A stretch of DNA of 64,000 nt, taken from positions 1 through 64,000 of the forward strand of contig BLLW01000003.1 of NCBI GenBank assembly GCA_011959285.1, read 5' to 3'. Positions 24,393-32,096 of the stretch are shown here, in pieces. The notes beneath the pieces are model-generated. The model ran no database searches. It saw only the letters and a program-made list of their open reading frames with translations, and was not told where the DNA came from. The translations under genes and the position numbers were made by a program. Position 1 is the stretch's first letter. Each line of letters opens with the position of its first letter. This DNA comes from Lachnospiraceae bacterium (GTDB lineage Bacteria > Bacillota > Clostridia > Lachnospirales > Lachnospiraceae).

Positions 24393-25379
24393 TTGAAAAG
24401 ACAGATAGAAAAGGAAAGCAGAGGAGGGCTTAAGGCGCTGCTGGGATCCCAGCGGATCATAGCATTGTTGACACTGACGGTATTGTTTGTGTTTTTTTCT
24501 CTTTTTGGCAAGAATTTTTTTACCCGGGATTCGGTGGTGAACCTGTTTGAGAGTTCTTATTATACCTTGTGTCTTGCTATGGGAATGACATTTATTGTAG
24601 CGACTGGTGGCATAGATTTATCTATTGGCACGGTGGCGATGTGCGGTGCGGTCATAGGAGGGGCAGCATATAATGTGTGGCATTTTCCCATGTGGCTGTC
24701 TCTGATCGTCATTTTGCTTGTGACAATGACTTTTGGAGCCGTTAATGGTTTTATGGTGTCGGTTCTGAAGATACCGCCTTTTGTGGCAACGATGGGAAGC
24801 ATGATGATATCACAAGGGGTAGGATATATTGTGTCTTCTGTTCAAACCATGCGGTACCCGATTATCACCGACCCGGACGGTTGGTTCAAAAGATTATTTT
24901 TCAAGACGGTGAGCGGTTTCCCTATGGGGGTGTTCTGGGTTGGACTTTTGTTTTTTACCGCCGTTTTTCTGATGCGATATACCAGATTTGGAAAATATGT
25001 ATGCGCCATAGGTTCCAATAAAGAGGCAACAAGACTTTCAGGGGTAAATACCCGGAAGTGGGAGTGGATTGCTTACATAGTAAGCGGCGTGTTCACCGGT
25101 TTTGGCGGTATGTTCTATGCAGCTACGTATACCTCTGTGATTCCGGGATCGGGCAGCGGAAATGAAATGAATGCGCTGGCAGCAGTAGTAATTGGGGGGA
25201 CTTCTCTTGCCGGAGGGTATGGCACTATTTTAGGAACTTTGATTGGTGTCTTTATCATGAGCATCCTAAAAAATGGCTTGCTGACAGTAGGGCTTCAGCA
25301 ACAGTGGCAGGTGCTTTTTACAGGACTGGCGGTACTGCTTGCGGTTTATCTGGATATAAGGAGAAACAGGAAAAAATAA
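24393..25379 (+). CDS. Sugar ABC importer permease (RbsC type)
   Basis: 328 residues from TTG 24393, preceded by GGAGGAGG. There are eight or more hydrophobic helices, with ATGGIDLSIGTVAMCGAVIG and the cytoplasmic GSNKEATRLSGVNT loop that contacts the ATPase. This is a CUT2-type permease, and one gene normally gives a homodimer. Confidence 0.93.
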   Translation: MKRQIEKESRGGLKALLGSQRIIALLTLTVLFVFFSLFGKNFFTRDSVVNLFESSYYTLCLAMGMTFIVATGGIDLSIGTVAMCGAVIGGAAYNVWHFPMWLSLIVILLVTMTFGAVNGFMVSVLKIPPFVATMGSMMISQGVGYIVSSVQTMRYPIITDPDGWFKRLFFKTVSGFPMGVFWVGLLFFTAVFLMRYTRFGKYVCAIGSNKEATRLSGVNTRKWEWIAYIVSGVFTGFGGMFYAATYTSVIPGSGSGNEMNALAAVVIGGTSLAGGYGTILGTLIGVFIMSILKNGLLTVGLQQQWQVLFTGLAVLLAVYLDIRRNRKK

Positions 25380-25403
25380 GCAAAGAAGAAAGGAAGGTAT
25401 ATT

Positions 25404-26495
25404 ATGAAAAAGAAGGGTATGGCAATTTTACTGGCAGTAACAATGCTTTCCATGACAGCCTGCGGGGCAAAGGACGTGGAAAGCGAAGGCGGGGAGCAGA
25501 TTAATTTGCAAATGGTGAATTGTGCTTTTGGCATCCAATTCTGTGAGGTGGAGAAAGAAGGAGCCCAGGCAGCAGCGGCAGAACTTGGAAATGTCAATGT
25601 TTCTTACAATGCACCCCAACAGGCATCAGACATTCAGGCGCAGGTGGATATGTTCAATGCAGCAATCAATCAGGAACCGGATGCGCTTCTGATTGCAGCG
25701 CTGGATCCCGGTGCTGTGACCCAATCTCTGCAGACAGCGAAAGACAAAGGCATTCCGGTCATTGCGTTTGATGTTTCTCTGCCGGACGCACCGGAAGGAA
25801 GCGTGGCAGCTACCGTCCATACCAATAATGTGACGGCGGCAGCGCTGGCGGCAGAACATATGTGGGACAGCGATAAGCTGAAGGCGGCGTTGGAAAATGC
25901 AGCTGCTGATCGCCCGCTGGTAATCAGCGTCATTTCTCCGGATGCGACCACCAATACGCATGCAGACAGGATCCAGGGATTTTCGGATAAAATGTTTGAA
26001 TTGGCGGATGCGGCTTATCCGGGTGCAGTGGAAATCAAAGGCAGTGTCAACTATGAAAAGGCAGCTTCTTCCGATGCGGTTGTGGTCATAAGCGTTGCGA
26101 TTGCTGCCACCAGCTCCGATCAGGATATTAGAAATTGTGCCCAGTCTGTTCTGGGGGAAGAAAATCTGGGCGGAATATTCTGCGTCAATGAAGCGGCTGT
26201 GACAGGACTTTTAAGTGCGACTACTGATGGGACGGACCTGGATCCTGAAAGCGGCAGCTATAAAAATGTGACTGTGGTTGGATTTGATGCAGGGGCAACT
26301 TTGAAAAATGCAGTAAAGAGCGGTTGGTTTTATGGTGCGGTGGCACAAAATCCTTATGACATAGGGTATCAGGCGGTACAGCAGGCGGTTAAGCTGAGTG
26401 GAGGCGGTCAGGCAGCAGATGTAGACGCAGAGGCAAAATGGTATGACGCATCCAACATGGAAGACGATGATATTTCGATTCTGCTGTATGATTAA
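25404..26495 (+). CDS. Sugar ABC importer substrate-binding lipoprotein (RbsB type)
   Basis: 363 residues. A lipoprotein signal ends in the lipobox MTAC (Cys20). The mature part is a periplasmic-binding fold of type I: IQAQVDMFNAAINQEPDALL, KGIPVIAFDV and GFDAGATLKNAVKSGWFYG. It should deliver a pentose- or hexose-like ligand. GAAAGGAAGG precedes the start. A terminator follows 24 bases after the stop. Confidence 0.93.
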   Translation: MKKKGMAILLAVTMLSMTACGAKDVESEGGEQINLQMVNCAFGIQFCEVEKEGAQAAAAELGNVNVSYNAPQQASDIQAQVDMFNAAINQEPDALLIAALDPGAVTQSLQTAKDKGIPVIAFDVSLPDAPEGSVAATVHTNNVTAAALAAEHMWDSDKLKAALENAAADRPLVISVISPDATTNTHADRIQGFSDKMFELADAAYPGAVEIKGSVNYEKAASSDAVVVISVAIAATSSDQDIRNCAQSVLGEENLGGIFCVNEAAVTGLLSATTDGTDLDPESGSYKNVTVVGFDAGATLKNAVKSGWFYGAVAQNPYDIGYQAVQQAVKLSGGGQAADVDAEAKWYDASNMEDDDISILLYD

Positions 26496-26519
26496 TGCAG
26501 AATTTGAATTACAGAGAAG

Positions 26520-26547
26520 ACAGCTTCTGGAAACGGGAGCTGTTTTT
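26520..26547 (+). terminator. Terminator of the sugar-uptake operon
   Basis: ACAGCT (26520-26525) pairs with AGCTGT (26538-26543), extended by two further pairs, then five T. Confidence 0.7.
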
Positions 26548-26559
26548 GTTTCACATTTT

Positions 26560-26590
26560 TTCACATGTAATGCGATATAGGGTGTATAAT
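26560..26590 (+). promoter_or_regulatory. Candidate promoter for the LspA-like gene
   Basis: TATAAT (26585-26590) is good. The nearest -35-like TTCACA (26560-26565) stands at a long 19-base spacing, so only the -10 is convincing. Confidence 0.4.
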
Positions 26591-26623
26591 AAAATAGGCA
26601 GACTTCAGGAAAGGAGAGCATAT

Positions 26624-27070
26624 ATGCAATATCTTGCGGTGCTATTTGGAATTTTCGGTTTAGAGCTCAAAATAAAAAACAAAATAGAGGAAACAAAGAA
26701 AGAGGGGCAGACAGAAGAAAAATGCGGCGGCTTTGTCTTAATCAGGAAGCACCACAACAAAGGTGCCTTTTTAAATACGGGTCAGCACAGACCGAAGCTG
26801 ATTGCGGCGGTGTCCCTCCTGCTGACGGCAGTTCTTTCTGTCTTTTATATTGTGACGCTTGGAACGGCGGGGAAAGGTCTTTTAAAGTGGGGGCTCACGC
26901 TGCTGCTTGGCGGCGCTTACAGCAACACTTATGACCGGCTCATGCGGGAGTATGTGGTAGATTATGTGAGTTTTGATCTTCCCTTTGGATTAAAAAAAAT
27001 TATCTTTAACATAGGGGATTTTTGCATCATGATAGGCGCTTTGATCAGCACCATTGGGTATAGCAAATAA
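26624..27070 (+). CDS. LspA-like (signal peptidase II family) protein
   Basis: 148 residues from ATG 26624, where AAAGGAG gives the site. Motifs of lipoprotein signal peptidase are visible: NKGAFLN, GGAYSNTYDRLMREYVVDYV and FNIGDFCI. Catalytic Asp residues would be D113 and D132. The first membrane helix is weak, and a charged cytoplasmic-looking insert (residues 15-45) separates it from the rest, so it differs from standard LspA. It may be a paralog with a narrower job. Family placement is good; function is inferred. Confidence 0.72.
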   Translation: MQYLAVLFGIFGLELKIKNKIEETKKEGQTEEKCGGFVLIRKHHNKGAFLNTGQHRPKLIAAVSLLLTAVLSVFYIVTLGTAGKGLLKWGLTLLLGGAYSNTYDRLMREYVVDYVSFDLPFGLKKIIFNIGDFCIMIGALISTIGYSK

Positions 27071-27099
27071 AATTTGGCGAAAAAATCCTTCTTATAGAC

Positions 27100-27128
27100 T
27101 TGACAAAGCCGCGAAAGTGTATTATTGT
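27100..27128 (+). promoter_or_regulatory. Promoter of the YtrA-type ABC operon
   Basis: TTGACA (27100-27105), 17-base spacer, TATTGT (27123-27128). Confidence 0.65.
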
Positions 27129-27145
27129 ATCAATAGAATAATACA
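27118..27145 (+). promoter_or_regulatory. Operator palindrome for the YtrA-type regulator
   Basis: TGTATTATT (27118-27126) and AATAATACA (27137-27145) form a perfect 9-bp inverted repeat that covers the -10 region. YtrA-subfamily GntR regulators bind such palindromes and repress their own operon. The regulator gene starts 20 bases downstream. Confidence 0.7.
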
Positions 27146-27164
27146 AAGTGAAAGGAGGATGCAT

Positions 27165-27533
27165 ATGGCATGGAATTTAGATTCTGACCGTCCGATTTAC
27201 ACCCAGATTTTGGAAGAGATACAGCTGCGGGTCGTTACCGGGCAGTATAAGCCGGGTACGAAGATACCCAGTGTAAGAGAACTGGCAGCGCAGGCAGGAG
27301 TCAATCCTAATACGATGCAGAAAGCATTGGCAGAACTTGAGAGAGAGGGGTTAGTGATGGCGCAGAGGACAAGCGGACGAGTCGTGACGGAGGATATGGA
27401 GATGATTAAAGAAACCCGGAATAAGATTGCACTTGAGCAGATAAATGATTTCGTGGGGAAAATGTTGAAACTCGGTTTTCAAAAGGAGGAAATCATTACA
27501 CTGATCAGGCAGGCACAGGGAGGAGAAGCATGA
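27165..27533 (+). CDS. GntR-family regulator, YtrA subfamily
   Basis: 122 residues from ATG 27165. AAAGGAGG ends 6 bases before it, whereas the ATG at 27159 is too close. The winged helix is complete (PIYTQILEEIQLRVVTGQY, KIPSVRELAAQAGVNPNTMQ, ALAELEREGLV) and only a short helical dimer tail follows, as in YtrA. It probably represses this operon through the palindrome over the promoter. It overlaps the ATPase gene by four bases (ATGA). Confidence 0.9.
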   Translation: MAWNLDSDRPIYTQILEEIQLRVVTGQYKPGTKIPSVRELAAQAGVNPNTMQKALAELEREGLVMAQRTSGRVVTEDMEMIKETRNKIALEQINDFVGKMLKLGFQKEEIITLIRQAQGGEA

Positions 27534-28231
27534 ACGAATTAGTACAGATCAATAACCTTACCAAGGTTTATGAACAGAAAAAAATGGCGTTGGATCATAT
27601 GAATCTCACCATACCAAGAGGAAAGATCATCGGACTTCTGGGACCGAATGGGAGCGGCAAGACTACCTTGATCAAGCTGATCAGCGGACTGCTGGTGGCA
27701 ACGGAAGGGGAAGTGCGCGTGAACGGGTACAGACCGGGACCGGAGACGAAAGCGGTGGTGTCCTACCTGCCGGAGAGGACTTATTTTCAGGGAAGCATGC
27801 AGGTAAAAGAGCTGATTGCTTACTTTGCAGACTTTTATCAGGATTTCCGCCCGGAGCGTGCAAAGCAGATGCTTGAAAATCTTAATATTGATGAAAATGC
27901 CCGTCTGAAGACACTTTCCAAGGGAACAAAAGAAAAGGTGCAGCTGATTATGGTTATGAGCAGAGATGCCCAGCTTTATATTCTGGATGAACCCATTGCT
28001 GGGGTGGATCCTGCGGCGAGAGATTATATTTTAAAGACGATCATAAGCAACTACAATGAAAATGCTACAGTCCTCATTTCTACACATTTGATATCTGATA
28101 TCGAAAAGGTGCTGGATGAGGTTATATTTATCCGCGGCGGCAGGGTCGTGCTGCAGGATACGGTAGAGAATATCAGAGAGCGCAGAGGAAAATCTGTGGA
28201 TTCTTATTTCAGGGAGGTGTTTGCATGTTAG
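27530..28231 (+). CDS. ABC exporter-type ATPase (YtrB-like)
   Basis: 233 residues with Walker A GPNGSGKTT, signature LSKGTKEKVQ, Walker B LYILDEPIAGVDP and the H-loop STHLI. In YtrA-type operons this ATPase and its membrane partner respond to cell-wall antibiotics or wall stress. It overlaps the permease start by seven bases. Confidence 0.92.
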   Translation: MNELVQINNLTKVYEQKKMALDHMNLTIPRGKIIGLLGPNGSGKTTLIKLISGLLVATEGEVRVNGYRPGPETKAVVSYLPERTYFQGSMQVKELIAYFADFYQDFRPERAKQMLENLNIDENARLKTLSKGTKEKVQLIMVMSRDAQLYILDEPIAGVDPAARDYILKTIISNYNENATVLISTHLISDIEKVLDEVIFIRGGRVVLQDTVENIRERRGKSVDSYFREVFAC

Positions 28232-29078
28232 GAAAATTGTTGAAGCATGAGTGGAGGGCTGTCTGGAAGGTTCCCACGCTTTTAATTGGAGTACTGATGC
28301 TCATTGCGGTAGTGGCAGGCGGCACATTTGCACTGCCTATATGGGACAGCGAATGGATCGGTCTTCCGCTTTCAGGAGTCATGATGATCATGATGTTTTA
28401 TTTTGCCATGATTGCGACGGGGGTTGGAATTATGATTTATTTTGCGGTGAGGTATTATAAGAATATGTATACAGACGAAGGATATCTGACCCATACGCTG
28501 CCAGTCACAGCCCGTTTGCTGCTTCTTAATAAAGTGATTACCATGACCGCGTGGAATCTGATTGCTGGTGCTGCGGTGATTGTGAGTATCTGTGTTTTTG
28601 GTGGTGTTACGCTCCTGGCGCTGATACCAAAGGACGGTTATTATGCAAGAGAGCTTGTGGAAGCATTTGTCCAGCTCCCCTCAGCTTTAAAGGAACTTTG
28701 GTATATGCCGGAACTGAGAGGAATCAATGGATTTTTTGCCAGCATTATATTTTTGGTGTTTACAAGCTCGTTCAGCGGAACGATGATGATCATTGGCTCT
28801 ATCAATCTGGGGCAGATGGTGCGCAGGCACAGGATTCTGGGAGCGGTCGGAGCATATTTTGGAATTAATTGTGCGGTGCAGTTTTTTCCACTATCATTAT
28901 CATGCCTTTCATGATGATGAACATCAACAATGCCTTTGATGATATGTATGTGGAAACTTCACCGTTTCCTATTATGACACCTATGTATGTGATGATAGGA
29001 GTGATATCTTTGGGCATAGCCATTGGCTTGTACTTTATGAGTGAATATTTGGTCCGCAGGCGGTTGGAATTAGAGTAA
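28225..29078 (+). pseudogene. ABC exporter membrane subunit, frameshifted at a T6 run
   Basis: The first frame encodes about 218 residues with five or six hydrophobic helices (LIGVLMLIAVVAGGTFALPI to MMIIGSINLGQMV). It ends at 28914 after an alien SLSCLS tail. The protein clearly continues in another frame as STIIIMPFMMMNINN through a last helix and ends at 29078. The change of frame falls at GTTTTTTCC (T6, 28882-28887). One extra T would give V-Q-F-F-S-T-I-I-I in one frame and a 284-residue protein. This may be mutation, ribosomal slippage or sequencing error. Confidence 0.75.
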
Positions 29079-29167
29079 AAATATGTCTCGTATGTGGAAG
29101 CCGGCGGTGTCAGCGAAAACAGGCGGCAGTTGTAAAAGGCGTATGGATGCGTAAAGGAGAAGACAAA

Positions 29168-29848
29168 ATGATAAGTGAGCTTGAGATAAAACGGGAAATG
29201 TGCGAGATCGGAAAAAGAGTCTATGAAAGAGGCATGGTGGCTGCCAATGACGGTAATTTTTCTGTAAAACTGAACGAAAACGAATTTCTCTGTACGCCCA
29301 CTGGTGTGAGCAAAGGGTTCATGGTTCCGGAGTCCATCTGCCGGATTGATGCAGACGGCAGGCTGCTTGAAGCAAATGGCAGCTTCAGACCTTCGTCTGA
29401 GATAAAAATGCACCTTAGAGTCTACAAGGAACGACCCGATGTGCAGGCGGTGGTCCATGCCCATCCTCCTTATGCAACGACTTTTGCGGCGGCGGGGATC
29501 CCTCTGGACAAACCGGTCCTTTCGGAAGCGGTTTTGACGCTTGGGAAGGTGCCGGTGGCAAGGTATGGAACCCCTTCCACCGGGGAAGTGCCCGATGCAG
29601 TTGCCGAATATCTGCCTTACTATGATTCAATGCTGCTGGCGAATCACGGGGCGCTGACCTATGGAAATTCGCTGATGAACGCATATTATAAGATGGAGTC
29701 GGTGGAGTTTTACGCGAGGATCCTTTATCAGGTACAGATGCTCGGCGGGGCGAAGCTCCTTACTTCTGAGCAGGTGGAGGATATTTACGAAATTAGAAGG
29801 AAGTCGGGGATGGCGGGGAGACATCCGGCGCTGTTTCCGGAAAAATAA
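29168..29848 (+). CDS. Class II aldolase (fuculose-phosphate aldolase type)
   Basis: 226 residues from ATG 29168, where AAAGGAGAAG gives the site; the ORF start at 29147 lacks one. Motifs: GMVAANDGNFSVKL, TPTGVSKGFM, SEIKMHLRVY (catalytic Glu), VVHAHPPYATTFA (two zinc His) and LANHGALTYG (third zinc His). Such enzymes split sugar-1-phosphates such as fuculose- or ribulose-phosphate to DHAP or glycolaldehyde-type products. It stands alone, about 90 bases after the ABC operon. Confidence 0.92.
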   Translation: MISELEIKREMCEIGKRVYERGMVAANDGNFSVKLNENEFLCTPTGVSKGFMVPESICRIDADGRLLEANGSFRPSSEIKMHLRVYKERPDVQAVVHAHPPYATTFAAAGIPLDKPVLSEAVLTLGKVPVARYGTPSTGEVPDAVAEYLPYYDSMLLANHGALTYGNSLMNAYYKMESVEFYARILYQVQMLGGAKLLTSEQVEDIYEIRRKSGMAGRHPALFPEK

Positions 29849-29857
29849 AAGTTGGGG

Positions 29858-29921
29858 ATTCATCCTATGAGGGAGGCACGGCTATCTTGCGTTTCTGCTG
29901 TGCCGTCCCTGCAGGATGAAT
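29858..29921 (+). terminator. Long two-part hairpin after the aldolase gene
   Basis: ATTCATCCT (29858-29866) pairs with AGGATGAAT (29913-29921). Inside it GGGA-GGCAC (29871-29879) pairs with GTGCC-GTCCC (29900-29909). There is no T-run after it, so it is either a Rho-dependent terminator or a structured RNA end. Confidence 0.45.
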
Positions 29922-30037
29922 TGATACTAAAAAGTTGTTAAAAATTGTAGGATATAATTGAAAAAACGTTAATTTTGTGATAAAGTACTTCATAAAGCAT
30001 CAGATTTCTATAGCGATGAGTGCGAAGGAGCATAATC

Positions 30038-30430
30038 GTGTCTAAAATGTCTATTTCACTATTATTTTCGCAGGAATTTCTGGATTTTATGGAGTATATC
30101 ACCGAATCAACAGACGCAGTTGCGGAGAGGACGTCGAGCAGCCGGATAAAGCTGATTCATAATAATGTCAGAAAAATCAAGGCTTCAGAAAAAATGGGAG
30201 TGAAGTATATGCAGTTGTGGGAAGAAAAAGAACTTATCAGAGCGGAGGGAAAAGCAGAAGGGAAAAAAGAGGGAGTTAAAGAAGGAGTTAAAGAAGGCAA
30301 GGCAGAAATGCTTGTGAGAAATGTTGAGGCAGTTATGGAAAACTTTGGCATAGACCAGCAGAAAGCCTGCGAAGGGCTTGGGATAACGGTGGTAGAGTAT
30401 CAAAGTGCGAAGAGAAGCAAAGGTAATTAG
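30038..30430 (+). CDS. C-terminal remnant of an Rpn-family nuclease
   Basis: 130 residues from GTG 30038 (GAAGGAG at 30024-30030). FLDFMEYITESTDAVAE, VGVKYMQLWEEKE-like text, then the EGKAEGKK/EGVKEGVKEGK repeat and a final three-helix end (NVEAVMENFGIDQQKACEGL) are the C-terminal half of Rpn/PD-(D/E)XK 'transposase' proteins. The nuclease core, normally about 150 residues, is missing. In Rpn families, short C-terminal products made from internal starts can act as inhibitors, but here the rest of the gene is absent. Confidence 0.6.
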   Translation: MSKMSISLLFSQEFLDFMEYITESTDAVAERTSSSRIKLIHNNVRKIKASEKMGVKYMQLWEEKELIRAEGKAEGKKEGVKEGVKEGKAEMLVRNVEAVMENFGIDQQKACEGLGITVVEYQSAKRSKGN

Positions 30431-30551
30431 CAAAATATGGCATTAAGAGGCTTGAATCTGGCATCAAGAGGAACAAATAATAAGCGGTAGATATGATAAA
30501 ATAAATCCAACAAGTCAATTTTTGACTGATTACACATAGGAGGTAAAAAGT

Positions 30552-31706
30552 ATGTTGACATTAGCTGGATTGAAAACGACCGCAAGATTATTTGGTGCAG
30601 GCAGGATGGTGGATTTTCCTGTACAAACGGATGCAATTGGGGAAAGGACCCCGGAAGAGATTTTGGCGCAGTATCGTGAGAATATTGCGAAAGTTGATGC
30701 ATATGCAGCGGCAGTGCGGAACCTGAATATTACAATCTATTCCCAGGATACGCCGGAATGGTATACAGATGAGTTTAAGCAGCAGTATGTAGAATGCAAG
30801 AATTTTTCCCAGACATGGCTTAACGATATTATGGGGCGGCTGGGCTCAGTGCCGAAATCAATTATAGATTATGACAGCTCCTATCAGATGTATGCCAAAA
30901 GAATAAAGAAAAACTGCAAATTGCTGTTGGAAGAATTTGATGGAAGTCTGCAGAATGCGTTGATACAGAATTTACAGGATTTGAAGGAAGACGTTGGCGA
31001 TACCAAAACGGTGGTGTCGGATCTTATAAATTCAATTGATGATTACATCGCACATCTGCAAAGCGACGAGGCGTTTTTTTCGGACATATACCAAAAGGCA
31101 TGTGAGACCAAGAAAGTGGACGAAGCCAAGTTAGAAGAGTTCCGTAAACGGAAAAAGGAACTGGAAGACGAAATTGAAAGAATCGAAAAGGTGATTTTGG
31201 GAACTGGCATTGCCGGCGGAGTGGCATTGGCAGCGGCGCCCATAGGATTCTTCTGCGGACCAATCGGCATCGTCGTAGGGATTGTCGTGACTTTAGCGGC
31301 GTTAGCCCTTCTTCTTACAGCGATTATAGAAAGCGCTGTCTGCACCCAGAAAAGAACAGAACTTTCCATATGTGCAAACCAAATGGATGACATGACGAAA
31401 ACGGTGCAGAGCCTTGCAACATTCTGCGATGGGTTAAATACAGTGATTTCGGCAGTGACCACGGCAAAAAGTTCTGCGCAGCAGATACTGGATTGCTGGC
31501 AGGAACTGGAGGACGAGATGGGACAGCTGATCACGGAGTTGGGAGAGGGCGAAGAAAATGCAAAAGAAAAGTGCTATCAGAAGATTCTCGATGACATGGA
31601 CGCCACCGATGCACAGTGGAATGAAATCGTGGAAAAAGCAAAGCTTTATGTGCAGATTAATGTGGAAGTGAAGAAAGAGGTGATTGACATCTCTAAATCT
31701 GCTTAA
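30552..31706 (+). CDS. Putative alpha-helical pore-forming toxin (HBL/ClyA/XaxA-like architecture)
   Basis: 384 residues, nearly all helix. About 200 residues of amphipathic helices are followed by a charged coiled-coil segment (KKELEDEIERIEK). A 50-residue hydrophobic hairpin comes next (about 214-263: GTGIAGGVALAAAPIGFFCG, then GIVVGIVVTLAALALLL), then three more long helices. A helical bundle interrupted by one hydrophobic hairpin is the plan of the ClyA, Bacillus HBL/NHE and XaxA pore formers. No signal peptide is present, so release would need another route. AGGAGG precedes ATG 30552. It has its own terminator and no partner gene beside it. Structure is inferred from sequence pattern only. 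Confidence 0.55.
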   Translation: MLTLAGLKTTARLFGAGRMVDFPVQTDAIGERTPEEILAQYRENIAKVDAYAAAVRNLNITIYSQDTPEWYTDEFKQQYVECKNFSQTWLNDIMGRLGSVPKSIIDYDSSYQMYAKRIKKNCKLLLEEFDGSLQNALIQNLQDLKEDVGDTKTVVSDLINSIDDYIAHLQSDEAFFSDIYQKACETKKVDEAKLEEFRKRKKELEDEIERIEKVILGTGIAGGVALAAAPIGFFCGPIGIVVGIVVTLAALALLLTAIIESAVCTQKRTELSICANQMDDMTKTVQSLATFCDGLNTVISAVTTAKSSAQQILDCWQELEDEMGQLITELGEGEENAKEKCYQKILDDMDATDAQWNEIVEKAKLYVQINVEVKKEVIDISKSA

Positions 31707-31747
31707 AGATTAGATATACAAGAAGAGTGAAATATGTGATTTTTGAT

Positions 31748-31786
31748 ATCCTATGTCTGCTGATGCGGCAGACATAGGATGTTTTT
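31748..31786 (+). terminator. Rho-independent terminator before the glycan island
   Basis: ATCCTATGTCTGC (31748-31760) pairs perfectly with GCAGACATAGGAT (31768-31780), then GTTTTTG. Confidence 0.92.
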
Positions 31787-31830
31787 GAAATTTAGGAGTT
31801 TTACATTGGTCAGAGGTAAGAGTTTACATC

Positions 31831-31857
31831 TAAAGAATTAAAAAAAGTTGCCGATAA
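31831..31857 (+). promoter_or_regulatory. Sigma-28 (SigD/FliA) type promoter of glycan unit 1
   Basis: TAAA (31831-31834), 15-base spacer, GCCGATAA (31850-31857). This matches the known motility sigma factor consensus TAAA-N15-GCCGATAT/A. No good sigma-A pair lies nearby. The same arrangement occurs at 45859 before unit 2. Confidence 0.8.
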
Positions 31858-32030
31858 ATATATCGTGAGTGTAGGTTTGCGATTATGCAGGCACAGCACA
31901 TATAGACAATCATATAAAAGAATTGTATGACAAGGAAGGTCAGGTAATTATCATGGAGGATGAACGCAGGAGGAAAGATTGATTTTTTAAATGGGATTAG
32001 GTCAATTTTGACTCTTGTTTTTTTATGCTC
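31858..32030 (+). repeat. Leader of glycan unit 1, duplicated at 45887-46060
   Basis: The block with GACAAGGAAGGTCAGGTAAT, then TATCATGGAGGAT, and AGGAAAGATTGATT (31927-31984), then GTCAATTTTGACTCTTGTTTTTTT (32001-32024), is repeated almost exactly in front of unit 2. A tiny reading frame, MEDERRRKD (31953-31982), lies within it and is conserved as MEDKRKRKD in the other copy. The GTCA/TGAC hairpin with a T7 run looks like a weak terminator, so the leader may act by attenuation or antitermination, which is inference. No other gene is visible in 31787-32096. Confidence 0.7.
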
Positions 32031-32096
32031 ATATGCTTGCGAAGATTGTTTGAAACAGAGAAAAATACTTATGGCAGAAGTTCAGTAGGAGTAATA

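Noticed and set aside
30513..30527. AGTCAA/TTGACT dyad before the pore-former gene
   Set aside because: Similar to the dyads in the glycan leaders but with no T-run, no sigma-28 motif and no further shared sequence; left as coincidence.
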